Source: Streptomyces canus
Lineage (GTDB): Bacteria; Actinomycetota; Actinomycetes; Streptomycetales; Streptomycetaceae
Direction of reading: 5' to 3'
Assembly: GCF_041435015.1 (NCBI RefSeq)
Contig: NZ_CP107989.1
Coordinates: forward strand, 6,324,001-6,388,000
Length of the DNA stretch: 64,000 bases
Part shown: piece after piece, positions 18,114-26,863 of the stretch
Position numbering within the stretch: the stretch's first letter is position 1
How the letters are laid out: each line of letters starts with the position of its first letter
Notes under the pieces: generated by a model
Databases searched by the model: none
What the model was told of the DNA's origin: nothing
The model's input: only the letters and a program-made list of their open reading frames with translations
Program-made: the position numbers and the translations under genes

Positions 18114-19702
18114 AGGAGGTCCTCCGGGGTCAGGGGATCGGCGCTCTCCTGCACGCCCTCCCCGGGCGGCCCGCCGTGCGTCCACGGCGTGTCCTCCGGG
18201 TCGGGCAGCTTCGCGCCGCCACGCTGCTCGTGCTCGAAGAGCGTGAAGCACACCCGGTCGCCCTTCTCGGGCACGGACCCGGTCTCGGGTTCCTTGCCGC
18301 GGCCCATCTTGTCGAGGATCTTGAGGACGACGAGGGCGCCCTCCTCCTCGTACCCCACGAACTCGGCCGACTGCGGTTTCCCGCCCAGCGCGCGGTACAC
18401 CTTGGCCCGCTCGCCCAGATGCGGCCGGTCGTCGGTCCGTACGGTCACCAGGGGGCGCGGGCTCGGCCGCTTGCCCTCGCTGTACGTCATCACGACGTCC
18501 GTGACCTCTCCGGCGAACGCCTCCCCGGCCAGTCGCCGTCCCGCCATCACCAGCGGGTCGTCGAGCGCCTCCTGCGCCTCCAGACGGGCCTGTTCGCGCT
18601 CGCGCGCGGCGAGCTTGTTGGCGGCGGTGACCGCGTCGTCGCGGCGCGGCTGCGGGGGCTCGCCCGCCACGACCCGGTCGCGATGGCTCGTGAACGACCA
18701 ACGGTCGCGCGTCCACCGCTCCTCGGCGTGCGCCCCCTCGGGCAGCGTCCGCAGCAGGTCGATGCCCCGCCACACCGCGTCCCAGGTCGGGCGCGTACGA
18801 CTGGCGACCAGGGCGCGGATCTCCTGCTCGGCGGCGGTGAGCGCGCCGAGCCGGTCGTCGGCCTCCAGTCCGTCCTCGGCGGCGGCGAGGGCGATACGCG
18901 CGCGGTCGTAGCGCAGGAGGGCCGGGGCGAGCAGCTTGTTGTCGAACGCCGGGTCGGTGGCGGGCCCCGCGGGCGGGTGCAGCAGCTGGCCGTGGTCGTC
19001 CCGGGCGAGCTCGGCCTCCAGCGCGGCCTCGGCGCCCGAGCGGCCCTGCGGCGGGTCGATCCACGCGAGCAGCGCCCCCAGGTGCTGGTCCTCCAGCGTG
19101 GACTGGCCGGTGGACCAGTGCCGGCCCAGTACGTCCGTCATCGCCAGCAGCAGCGAGGAGCCCGGCACCCGGGCCCGCTCCCCGAAGTGGGTCAGCCACC
19201 GGCCCAGCAACGGCACCCGGGGCGGGGCCGGATACGGCGTCTCCGGGTCCTGCTCCGCCGTACGCCGGAAACGCATGGAGCGCCCGAGCAGCCGTACGAA
19301 ATCGACACCCGCGCGGCTCGGCAGGATCAGCTGCGGGGCGTCCGCGCACAGCTCGACCTCGACCTTGACCCGCTTGCCGGTCTCCGGATCGGTCTCGTTG
19401 CGCTCGGCGGCCTCCCATGCCCCGGCGTAGCCGTCGACGTACGGCAGTACGACGTCCGCCAGTTCGGCCAGGAACGCGAACCTGAGGTCCCGGTCCCGCG
19501 GCTGCGGTACGACCAGGAGGCGCGGCGTGTCCCGGTCGGTGCCCACGAGCGCGCCCAGCGGGGCACCGGCCTCGCCCGCGGTGGTGAGCGGGACGAGGAC
19601 GAGGGGGTGGTCGGAGAGGTGCCGGTGCAGCACGGTCGCGGCGGGCTGGGCGCGGCCGGTGCTGACGGCTTCGAGGCGGGCGAGGGTGGCGATCAGCGAC
19701 AC
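18110..19702 (-). CDS. Unknown protein of the nuclease-helicase operon
   Basis: 530 residues from the GTG at 19702, overlapping the nuclease gene by 10 nt and the helicase gene by 4 nt. No family was recognised with certainty. The middle is helical and charged (AANKLAAREREQARLEAQEAL). The C-terminal 120 residues look beta-rich (EVTDVVMTYSEGKRPSP; LVTVRTDD; ALVVLKILDKMGRG; GDRVCFTLFEHEQ), like the beta-barrel that precedes the helicase core in Upf1/Dna2 proteins. I therefore infer that it works as a separate accessory or stalk module of the helicase. There is no signal peptide or membrane segment. Confidence 0.75.
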   Translation of the reverse strand: MSLIATLARLEAVSTGRAQPAATVLHRHLSDHPLVLVPLTTAGEAGAPLGALVGTDRDTPRLLVVPQPRDRDLRFAFLAELADVVLPYVDGYAGAWEAAERNETDPETGKRVKVEVELCADAPQLILPSRAGVDFVRLLGRSMRFRRTAEQDPETPYPAPPRVPLLGRWLTHFGERARVPGSSLLLAMTDVLGRHWSTGQSTLEDQHLGALLAWIDPPQGRSGAEAALEAELARDDHGQLLHPPAGPATDPAFDNKLLAPALLRYDRARIALAAAEDGLEADDRLGALTAAEQEIRALVASRTRPTWDAVWRGIDLLRTLPEGAHAEERWTRDRWSFTSHRDRVVAGEPPQPRRDDAVTAANKLAAREREQARLEAQEALDDPLVMAGRRLAGEAFAGEVTDVVMTYSEGKRPSPRPLVTVRTDDRPHLGERAKVYRALGGKPQSAEFVGYEEEGALVVLKILDKMGRGKEPETGSVPEKGDRVCFTLFEHEQRGGAKLPDPEDTPWTHGGPPGEGVQESADPLTPEDLL

Positions 19703-20895
19703 GTGGTCACCCCCAGCGCCTCCGCGCGCAGTTCGGCCGCCCTGCGCAGGGCCGCCACCGCCGGATCGTCCGGATCGCCGGCCTCGCCGCGGGCCGCGGC
19801 CAGCACCTCCTCGACCGTCGTCAGTCCGCCCAGTTCCGCGCGTACCGAGCGGCCCAGGGAGGTCACCGCGCCGGCCGTGCGGGAGCGGTCCCGGCAGTGG
19901 AAGGCCAGTTCGCACGCGGACAGGCATTCGGGGGCGTAGGTCGCCGGGACCGACTCGACCGCCGCGGTCAGTTCGGCGGCGGGCTGGTCGGGGGCGAAGC
20001 AGGTGCCGTCGGGCAGGGCGTCCGCGATGTCCTGGATGCGGGTGAGACGGGCCAGCTGGCGGGCGGTGACCGCGCGCTGCTTGCGGATGTCGACGGCAGA
20101 GGCGGTGGGCAGGTTGGAGAAGTCCTTGGGGCAGACCAGCAGAACCCGGTGGCGCACCTTCGGAGCCGGTTCCAGTCGGGCGGCGACCTCCTCCAGCGCC
20201 AGGACGTACACCGCGGCCTGGCGGGCGGCCGCGCCCACCTTCGACGGGTCCGCCGAACCGTCCAGCATCGGGAAGGACTTGATCTCCACGACCGTCCAGC
20301 TGCCGTCCGGGTGCACGACCACCGCGTCCGGCTCCAGGAAGGCGGGGGAGCCGGCGACGTCGAGCGCGAGCATCGGGTGATCGAGCAGCGTCCAGGTGCC
20401 CGCCGCCGCTGTGGCCTCACGCAGGGCCAGGGCCGTACGCGCGGTACGGCCCTCGGGGCCGATCGCGGTGAGGTCGGGGACCCGGGCGTCGGCGGGGGGC
20501 TGCGCGGTGCGGTCCAGCCGCTCGTGCACCAGCCGCAGCAGCTCCGCGCCGCCGTCCGCCTTGACCTTCGCCTCGAAGGCGTTGCCCCGCGTCAGGGCGA
20601 ACTGCGACTGCCCGAAGGCGGACGGCGCGCCCAGCGCGCTCGCCACCGCCGTCTTGTTCACCCCGGCGCCGTCGAGGATCGCGCGCCGCTTGCACCCGGG
20701 GTTCGCGGCGAGGGCCGCGAGGGCGCGCGCGTCCAGTGCCGTGGCCGGTACCTCGGGCCCGCGCAGCTCAGCGAGCCGCTGCCGGAGCGCCGTCTCCCGC
20801 TTCCGCGGGAGAGGTACTCGGCTCGGTTCCGCTTCCGAAGCCTGACTCGCGCTGCCGTGGAATGTGCTCACCCGCGGAAGTCTGGCATCCGTCAC
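19693..20895 (-). CDS. RecB-like PD-(D/E)XK nuclease with a probable Fe-S cluster
   Basis: About 400 residues. RecB-family motifs appear in order: GNAFEAKV (about 105), PDAVVV with the metal-binding aspartate (about 190), EIK (204-206) and QAAVY (226-230). One cysteine near residue 68 (PGCKRRAIL) plus CLSACELAFHC near 324-334 form the 1+3 cysteine pattern of Cas4, AddB and Dna2 nucleases, which hold a 4Fe-4S cluster; the spacing is CX3CX5C rather than the usual CX2CX5C. The start is uncertain: TTG 20901, GTG 20895 or GTG 20871, none with a good ribosome-binding site. It is the first gene of the operon, and its 5' end overlaps the preceding PAP2 gene by over 100 nt. Confidence 0.82.
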   Translation of the reverse strand: MTDARLPRVSTFHGSASQASEAEPSRVPLPRKRETALRQRLAELRGPEVPATALDARALAALAANPGCKRRAILDGAGVNKTAVASALGAPSAFGQSQFALTRGNAFEAKVKADGGAELLRLVHERLDRTAQPPADARVPDLTAIGPEGRTARTALALREATAAAGTWTLLDHPMLALDVAGSPAFLEPDAVVVHPDGSWTVVEIKSFPMLDGSADPSKVGAAARQAAVYVLALEEVAARLEPAPKVRHRVLLVCPKDFSNLPTASAVDIRKQRAVTARQLARLTRIQDIADALPDGTCFAPDQPAAELTAAVESVPATYAPECLSACELAFHCRDRSRTAGAVTSLGRSVRAELGGLTTVEEVLAAARGEAGDPDDPAVAALRRAAELRAEALGVTTCR

Positions 20896-21721
20896 TGACA
20901 ATTGAGGGCTCTGCGTCCCGCGAGACGGCGGTGACGGGAGCCAGCCGCGCCCGGATGGCCGCCGTGGCCCGCTCCGCGGCCCGTGTGACGTACGGGGCGA
21001 GCAGGAACCCGGCGCCCATCACGGCCGCGCCCGCGACCGCGTCGAGGAAGTAGTGGTTCGCGGTGCCCATGACCACGATCGTGGTGATCAGCGGGTAGGC
21101 GACGGCCGCGACCCTCGTCGTACGCGTCCTGCCGTAGCGCCACAGCATCACGCCGCACCACAGGGCCCAGCCGACATGCAGGCTCGGCATGGCCGCGTAC
21201 TGGTTCGTCATGCCGCCCATGCCCCGCGGGGCACTCGCCTCGCCGCCCCACCAGCCGTACGAGCTGTACTGGGCCATCGTGTCGACGAAGCCGTGGCTCG
21301 CGGAGAGGAGGCGGGGCGGGCAGGTCGGCAGCAGGGTGAAGCCGATCAGCCCCATGAACGTGGACGTCATCAGCCAGGTGCGGGCCGCGCGGTAGTGCAG
21401 CGCGCGGGACCGGAAGAGCCAGACCAGGACGGCCGGCGTGACCAGGTAGTGCAGCGAGGCGTACCAGAAGTCGGCCGGTACGCCGATCCAGGTCTGGCTG
21501 GTGAACAGCCGGTTGAGCGGATGTTCGGCGTTGAGGTAGAGGAACTTCTCGACCTTGAGGATCGCCAGGCCGTGGTCGACGGCGCCCGTGACATCACCCC
21601 TGGCGAGGAGCCGGCCGGCGCTGTAGCAGGCGTACACCAACAGGATCAGGGGCAGCTCGGTCCACCAGCGCAGCCGCGTGTCCGGGACTGCCTCGGTGCC
21701 TGGTGTCTCGGTCAGCGGCAT
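20768..21721 (-). CDS. PAP2-superfamily membrane phosphatase / phosphotransferase
   Basis: 317 residues with about six membrane segments. The motifs TCPPRLL, MPSLHVGWALW (motif with the catalytic histidine) and ANHYFLDAVAGA (second histidine and aspartate) place it in the Aur1/Ipt1-like PAP2 group, which acts on lipid phosphates or transfers inositol phosphate at the membrane surface. The ATG at 21721 follows GGGGGACAGGA. The last 40 residues are polar and not conserved-looking, and they overlap the nuclease gene in another frame, so the two genes may be coupled. Confidence 0.8.
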   Translation of the reverse strand: MPLTETPGTEAVPDTRLRWWTELPLILLVYACYSAGRLLARGDVTGAVDHGLAILKVEKFLYLNAEHPLNRLFTSQTWIGVPADFWYASLHYLVTPAVLVWLFRSRALHYRAARTWLMTSTFMGLIGFTLLPTCPPRLLSASHGFVDTMAQYSSYGWWGGEASAPRGMGGMTNQYAAMPSLHVGWALWCGVMLWRYGRTRTTRVAAVAYPLITTIVVMGTANHYFLDAVAGAAVMGAGFLLAPYVTRAAERATAAIRARLAPVTAVSRDAEPSIVSDGCQTSAGEHIPRQRESGFGSGTEPSTSPAEAGDGAPAAAR

Positions 21722-21930
21722 CCGATCCTGTCCCCCTTCGTTTCGCGCGGCGTCCGGCGGTCCTCGTCCGGTCGTGCCACTTTACGGCGTATGTGCGGGC
21801 CCATGTGGAGTGCCCCCACGCAGCGCCTTCGGCCCTCAAAGACGCTGGGATCGCCCGTCGGGTTGCCCCTGCACAGCGTGCGGGATGATGGAGGGGTTCC
21901 GCCTCCGCTTTCCCCCGGAAAGGTCTCTTC

Positions 21931-22527
21931 ATGGCACCGCGCATCCTGCTGGCCCGGCACGGACAGACCGAGTGGTCGCTGTCCGGCAAGCACACCGGCA
22001 GGACCGACGTGCCGCTCCTCGAGGAGGGACGGCGGGGCGCCAAGCTGCTCGGAGAGCGGCTGCACCGGGCTCCGCATGACGGTCTCCCCGGGGTGGAGAT
22101 ACGCACGAGCCCGCTGGCACGCGCGCGGGAGACGTGTGAACTCGCCGGGTTCGCGGAGCGGGCGGCCACCTGGGACACGCTCATGGAGTGGGACTACGGC
22201 GCGTACGAGGGCATGACCCCGGACGAGATCCAGGCCGTCAGGCCGGGGTGGCTGATCTGGCGGGACGGGGTGCCGGACGGGGAGTCTTTGGCGGAGGTCA
22301 CCTCGCGTGCGGACGAGGTCGTCGACTGGGCGCGTTCCGCGGACCGGGATGTGCTGGTGTTCGCCCACGGGCACATTCTGCGGTCCATCGGGGCGCGGTG
22401 GCTGGGGCTGCCGATCGACTTCGCGGCGCGGGTGCGGCTGAATCCGACGTCCCTTTCGGTGCTGGGCTGGGCTTATGACGAGCCGGCGATCGAGAGCTGG
22501 AACGACTTGGGGCATCTGGGTTCGTAG
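21931..22527 (+). CDS. Histidine phosphatase (phosphoglycerate-mutase-like)
   Basis: 198 residues, cytoplasmic. The catalytic LARHGQTEW is at residues 7-15, with a second arginine in [11 protein letters not shown], the proton donor glutamate in [10 protein letters not shown] and the second histidine in VFAHGHILR. It dephosphorylates a small phosphorylated substrate through a phosphohistidine; the substrate is unknown. A weak AAAGG precedes the ATG. It is transcribed away from the PAP2 gene. Confidence 0.88.
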   Translation: MAPRILLARHGQTEWSLSGKHTGRTDVPLLEEGRRGAKLLGERLHRAPHDGLPGVEIRTSPLARARETCELAGFAERAATWDTLMEWDYGAYEGMTPDEIQAVRPGWLIWRDGVPDGESLAEVTSRADEVVDWARSADRDVLVFAHGHILRSIGARWLGLPIDFAARVRLNPTSLSVLGWAYDEPAIESWNDLGHLGS

Positions 22528-22578
22528 TCGGGTGTCGCCCGGTGGGGGCGACGCGCCCGCAGCCGAACAACCACGCCC

Positions 22579-23985
22579 TCACGCGGTCCTCGGCGTCGAC
22601 GCATGGCGTTCCAGAAAGGCCGACACCCCCGAGGCCCGCCGGTGAGGCAGCAGCACCCTCGCCGTTCCCGCCAGCATCGTCTGGATCCGGGACGACTGGA
22701 CCTCGCCCAGCAGCTCCAGGACCCGCAGCCCCGCCGCCGCACTCTCGTCGGGGTGGCCGCCGCGGGCCAGGTCGTCGGCCAGTTCGGCCGTGTACAGCGC
22801 GATGTTGCGGGTGAAGTGCGGATCCTGGAGATCCGCCGCCCGGCCCGCGTGCCGGGCGGCCCGGCGCCAGTCGCCCAGCGTCGACCAGCACTGCGCCTCC
22901 AGACCCTCCAGCTCGGCCTCGCCGTAGAAACTCATCCACTCGGGGTCGGCGTCCGAGAGGCCTCGTTCGAAGAAGGCCTGCGCGCGGGCGAGTGCCTGCT
23001 CGCACCCCGTGCGGTCGGCGAGTCCCGCCCAGCCGCCCGCCTCGCGCAGCGCGAGCAGCGACATCAGCCGGGGCGAGCCCAGGGACCGGGCGACCCGCTG
23101 CGCGGCCTGCGCGGCCCGCACCGCCTCACGCGGCCGTCCCGCGTCGCGCGCGAGGAAGGCGGTGTTGCAGAAGGCATGCGCCTCGAGGGCGTCGTCACCG
23201 GTCACGCGGGCCGTCGCGAGCGCCTCGGCGTAGTGCGAACGGGCGTCGTCGAAGCGTCCCGAGTCGTGCGCCAGCCAGCCCACCGAGATGGCGAGTTCGC
23301 CCGCACCCGAGTGCAGCCGGTCCGCGGTCGTCTGCCGGGTCGCACCGGCGTCCAGCAGTGCATAGGCGGCGCGCAGGGGAGCCGCCGCGCGCCGGTACAG
23401 GCCGTCCGCGCCGTGCCGGTCGTCGAGCAACCGGATCCTGCGCACGGCCTCTTCCAGGGCACCCGCCTCGCCCGTCCCGGCGCGGCGGACCGGCCGTCCG
23501 GCGGCCGTGGCGTCGACGGCGAGCCCGAGGGGGCCCAGTGAGGCGGCGGCCACCGTGGCGCCCCCGCCGGTCATGAATGCGCGACGCAGCACGTCGCTCT
23601 CCTCGTAGTCGTCGTACGTCTCGTCAGGGTCTTGCGTGTCTTGCGGGTCATACGGCTCGTACGTCCCCTCTGTCTCACCCGCCGGACGCGCCCGGCGTCC
23701 GCGTACGGAGGCGCGGGGCGCGAAGCCCAGGTCGGTGAGCGTGCGGCCGGGGAACATGTGCAGGAACACCCGTTCGTACGCGTAGTTGGGGCAGCGGATC
23801 TCGCCCGCCTCGACGCGGCCCACATAGCGCGCGTCGCAGCTGACCCGCTCGCCGATCTCGCGCGCGGCCCGTCGAACCGCCGCGGCGAACTCGGCCGGCG
23901 AGCGCTGTCCGCGCAGGCGCCGGAACGCGAGGTTCGGCCGCGGTGGGGTGGGGGACTGGGACGAGGTCACCAATGACGACGCCAT
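22579..23985 (-). CDS. Helix-turn-helix / TPR regulator, NsdA-like
   Basis: 468 residues from the ATG at 23985, with GAGAGGA upstream. The N-terminus has a degenerate XRE-type helix-turn-helix (SPAEFAAAVRRAAREIGERVSCDARYVGRVEAGEI). An acidic low-complexity linker (DPQDTQDPDETYDDYEE) follows, then DVLRRAFMTGGGATVAAASLG, a twin-arginine-like stretch typical of this Streptomyces family but internal and unlikely to be a signal. The rest is tetratricopeptide-like helices (ALATARVTGDDALEAHAFCN; AAQAAQRVARSLG). Relatives include NsdA, a repressor of development and antibiotic production. A regulatory role is likely; the target is unknown. Confidence 0.78.
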   Translation of the reverse strand: MASSLVTSSQSPTPPRPNLAFRRLRGQRSPAEFAAAVRRAAREIGERVSCDARYVGRVEAGEIRCPNYAYERVFLHMFPGRTLTDLGFAPRASVRGRRARPAGETEGTYEPYDPQDTQDPDETYDDYEESDVLRRAFMTGGGATVAAASLGPLGLAVDATAAGRPVRRAGTGEAGALEEAVRRIRLLDDRHGADGLYRRAAAPLRAAYALLDAGATRQTTADRLHSGAGELAISVGWLAHDSGRFDDARSHYAEALATARVTGDDALEAHAFCNTAFLARDAGRPREAVRAAQAAQRVARSLGSPRLMSLLALREAGGWAGLADRTGCEQALARAQAFFERGLSDADPEWMSFYGEAELEGLEAQCWSTLGDWRRAARHAGRAADLQDPHFTRNIALYTAELADDLARGGHPDESAAAGLRVLELLGEVQSSRIQTMLAGTARVLLPHRRASGVSAFLERHASTPRTA

Positions 23986-24237
23986 GGCCGGGTCCTCTCG
24001 TGCGAACCGTCGAACCATGCCGGAGGTGGGCGAGTTGACTGGTTTGTCAGTGTGACGCCCTGTTTCCGGCGGGCAAGAACGTACCTGCTGTGTCCGGGTC
24101 GCCATGCGGGGTTTGGCTACAAACCGGATATCTCATCCGGGATCTGCCATGAACTGCCATCCTTTGCGGCGGACTTCTGCCGTAGCCGTTGACACGGGCG
24201 CGCGTTGAAATCCTCGGAGTCGGACGAGGGTTCCTTG

Positions 24238-24630
24238 ATGGAGGCCGCGATGGAGATCAGCCAGAGCGTCGATCCTTGTACGCCGGTGTCCTGTGACGTG
24301 GTCACGGTGCCGACGCGACACGGCCTGGAGGCCGTCGACATCCTGCGGCGGGGGGTGGGGGACGGGGTCGGTCCGGTGCTGCATGACGACGGCGGCCAGA
24401 CATTGGGATTCCTGGTGCCGCCGGGGACCGCGGCAGGTTGGGACATGCCGGGGAGCACGTGCACGGAGACGGACGGCCGGGGTCTGCGGCTGGCTCCGGA
24501 GCCTCCGGTGGCGGGATCGGACTGGCTGCTGCCACCGGGAGACGCCGACCTGGCGACGGACCCGGCGGTGCTGCGGGCAGCACTGGGCGAGGCGGCGAGA
24601 CTCATCGAGGCCGCGGACAATTGCCAGTGA
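24238..24630 (+). CDS. Short protein related to the Prim-Pol-like gene product at 15.2 kb
   Basis: 130 residues from the ATG at 24238 (GAGGG 8 nt upstream); an ATG at 24250 has GGAGG and is equally good. By eye, VVTVPTRHGLEAV ... GPVL ... GFLVPPGTAAGWDMPGS ... SDWLLPPGDA ... LREA-like C-terminal helix lines up with VVLPCGTAFDVV ... GPVA ... LFAAPGTAQR ... SRWLVAP in the larger protein. So it belongs to the same family in shortened form. No catalytic residues are seen. It is divergent from the HTH/TPR regulator, a pairing common in Streptomyces. Confidence 0.65.
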   Translation: MEAAMEISQSVDPCTPVSCDVVTVPTRHGLEAVDILRRGVGDGVGPVLHDDGGQTLGFLVPPGTAAGWDMPGSTCTETDGRGLRLAPEPPVAGSDWLLPPGDADLATDPAVLRAALGEAARLIEAADNCQ

Positions 24631-24700
24631 GTTCGCCGGTCTGCGGGGGCCCCACCGGCCCGCAGACGCGTGACCACCCGCTGCCGCGGATAATGGCGGT

Positions 24701-25552
24701 GTGGGAAAGTCCAGAAGGTCCGCCGAAGCCGTCGTAGAGCCAGTGGACGGCGGCCTCGCCGAGCTCATCCCCGATCGAGAGCGCACACACGCGTGGACGC
24801 TGCTCATCGACGGCGCCCCGCAGTCCCACGTCGATCTGGACGACCCGACGTACCTCTCCTTCGAATACCAGCGCCGCCTCGGCCACGTCATCGACCTCGT
24901 CGCGCCGCCCGGCAGGCCCGTGCACGCCGTGCACCTCGGGGGAGGCGCCTTCACCCTCGCGCGGTATCTCGCCGCCACCCGCCCCCGCTCCACCCAGCAG
25001 GTCGTCGAGCGGGATGCCGCTCTGGTCCAACTGGTCCGGCGAAAGCTCCCGTTGGAGCAGAACGCGCGCATACGGGTGCGGTCCGTCGACGCGCGCGAGG
25101 GCCTCGCCAAGGTGGCCGACGGGTGGGCCGACCTCGTGATCGCCGATGTGTTCAGCGGAGCCAGGACCCCGGCCCACCTCACCTCCACCGAGTTCCTCGA
25201 CGAGGTCCGCCGGACCCTCAGGCCGGGCGGGTACTACGCCGCCAACCTCGCCGACGGACCGCCGCTCGCCCATCTCCGCGGCCAGATCGCCACCGCCGCC
25301 GCCCGCTTCCCCCAACTCGCCCTCGCGGCCGACCCGACGGTCCTGCGCGGCAAACGCTTCGGCAACGCCGTCCTGGTCGCCTCCGACACCCCCCTGCCGG
25401 TCGCGGAACTGACCCGCCGCGCCGCCTCCGACCCGCACCCCGGCCGCGTCGAACACGGCAAGGCGCTCCTCGACTTCACCGGAGGCGCCGCGGCCGTGAC
25501 GGACGCCGGAGCGGTGGCCTCGCCCGCCCCGCCGGCCTCCGTCTTCAGATGA
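24701..25552 (+). CDS. Spermidine-synthase-like methyltransferase-fold enzyme
   Basis: 283 residues from the GTG at 24701. The Rossmann core is of the spermidine synthase type: AVHLGGGAFTLARYLAA binds the adenosyl group, followed by QQVVERDAALVQLVR and the active-site region LVIADVFSGARTP. It is cytoplasmic and lacks the membrane domain found in some actinobacterial relatives. Aminopropyl transfer or methylation are both possible, and the exact reaction is not shown. The next gene is convergent, 9 nt away. Confidence 0.8.
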   Translation: MGKSRRSAEAVVEPVDGGLAELIPDRERTHAWTLLIDGAPQSHVDLDDPTYLSFEYQRRLGHVIDLVAPPGRPVHAVHLGGGAFTLARYLAATRPRSTQQVVERDAALVQLVRRKLPLEQNARIRVRSVDAREGLAKVADGWADLVIADVFSGARTPAHLTSTEFLDEVRRTLRPGGYYAANLADGPPLAHLRGQIATAAARFPQLALAADPTVLRGKRFGNAVLVASDTPLPVAELTRRAASDPHPGRVEHGKALLDFTGGAAAVTDAGAVASPAPPASVFR

Positions 25553-25561
25553 CCCGGTGAC

Positions 25562-26059
25562 TCAGTACGTACCGATCTCCACCCGCGGCGGCCCGTCGTG
25601 CCAGGTGCAGAACACCGACACCCGGTCCGTGCCCGAGGTGAACTCCACCCGGATCCACGACTCCGTCTTCCACACCTGCATCGACCAGCCCGTGCCCGGC
25701 GTCGCGGACACCAGGGCCGCGGACTTCTCGCCGAGGTCGAAGACCGCGCGGCCGCCGTCGGTGTCGTAGCTCCTGACCTGACCGGAAGCCGTGGGGGAAG
25801 GGCTGTTGGAGGGCGTCGGGCCGGCGGACGTGACCCTCGGCGTCGGTGACGGGCTCCTCGACGGGGTCGGCCGCTTCGGGCTCGGTGAGGCCAGCGGCTT
25901 CGACTCCTGTGTCGTCGCCTCGGCCGCCGTGATGGGCAGGGCGCGCGGCGGATCGTAGGCCGTGCCCGCCATGACCGTGTGGACGCCCCACCACGACAGC
26001 GTGACCGCCGCGCCCGTGGCGAGCGTCCAAGCCAGTACGTGTACGAGTCCGTTGCGCAT
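25562..26059 (-). CDS. Membrane-anchored or secreted protein with Pro/Ser linker
   Basis: 165 residues from the ATG at 26059. The N-terminal hydrophobic segment LVHVLAWTLATGAAVTLSWW is an anchor or signal. A PSPTP-rich spacer (about residues 52-92) is followed by a compact 70-residue domain (VFDLGEKSAALVSATPGTGW; VEFTSGTDRVSVFCTWHDGP). No family was recognised. The domain is probably extracytoplasmic, held away from the membrane by the linker. It is divergent from the two-component regulator gene, 99 nt away, so it could be a target or sensor accessory of that system. Confidence 0.65.
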   Translation of the reverse strand: MRNGLVHVLAWTLATGAAVTLSWWGVHTVMAGTAYDPPRALPITAAEATTQESKPLASPSPKRPTPSRSPSPTPRVTSAGPTPSNSPSPTASGQVRSYDTDGGRAVFDLGEKSAALVSATPGTGWSMQVWKTESWIRVEFTSGTDRVSVFCTWHDGPPRVEIGTY

Positions 26060-26158
26060 CGCGGGCCATACTGCCTCAGGCACCTCACGGAGCGCACCCG
26101 GACCGAGTTGTCCACAGGCGCCGGAAAGAGGCCCCCCGCATGGCGTACGGTGCCGCGC

Positions 26159-26863
26159 ATGGCAAGTGTGCTCGTGGTCGAGGACGACCAGTTCGTTCGC
26201 TCGGCGCTCATCCGGCACCTGACCGACGCGGCACACACCGTGCGCAGTGTCGGCACGGCACTGGAGGCGCTGCGCGAGGTCGCCCATTTCCGTTTCGACG
26301 TGGTCGTCCTGGACCTCGGACTGCCCGATCTGGACGGGTCCGAGGCCCTGAAGATGCTGCGCGGGATCACCGACGTCCCGGTCATCATCGCCACCGCGCG
26401 GGACGACGAGACGGAGATCATCCGACTGCTGAACGCCGGTGCGGACGACTACCTCACCAAGCCCTTCTCGGTCGAGCACCTCTCCGCCCGCATGGCCGCC
26501 GTCCTGCGACGGTCCCGTGCCGCCGGAGGTGACGGACCGCCGGAGACCGTGCTGCGCGTCGGCGGCCTGAGCGTCGACCCGCTGCGCCGCCAGGCCGAGC
26601 TGGACGGCGTCCGACTCGACCTCACCCGCCGCGAGTTCGACCTGCTCGCCTTCCTGGCCGCCCGCCCCGGGGTGGTCGTGCCCCGCAAGGAACTCCTCGC
26701 GGAGGTCTGGCAGCAGTCCTACGGCGACGACCAGACGATCGACGTCCATCTGTCGTGGCTCAGGCGCAAGTTGGGGGAGACGGCCGCGCAGCCCCGCTAT
26801 CTGCACACCCTGCGGGGCGTCGGCGTGAAGCTGGAACCACCGGGCGGGGGGCTGCCGCTGTGA
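26159..26863 (+). CDS. OmpR-family response regulator
   Basis: 234 residues. The receiver domain has acidic DD at 9-10, phosphoacceptor D52 (VVVLDLGLPD), the T in IIATARDD and K in LTKPFS. The C-terminal winged-helix DNA-binding domain (LDLTRREFDLLAFLAARPG; TIDVHLSWLRRKLGE) is typical of OmpR. It is cytoplasmic and forms a pair with the histidine kinase encoded next, which overlaps its stop by 4 nt. A chitinase gene follows the pair by 74 nt. Confidence 0.93.
   Translation: MASVLVVEDDQFVRSALIRHLTDAAHTVRSVGTALEALREVAHFRFDVVVLDLGLPDLDGSEALKMLRGITDVPVIIATARDDETEIIRLLNAGADDYLTKPFSVEHLSARMAAVLRRSRAAGGDGPPETVLRVGGLSVDPLRRQAELDGVRLDLTRREFDLLAFLAARPGVVVPRKELLAEVWQQSYGDDQTIDVHLSWLRRKLGETAAQPRYLHTLRGVGVKLEPPGGGLPL

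Noticed and set aside
19693..20895. Cas4 identity for the Fe-S nuclease
   Set aside because: No CRISPR array or cas genes are present, the protein is about twice the size of Cas4, and it is tied to a helicase operon.
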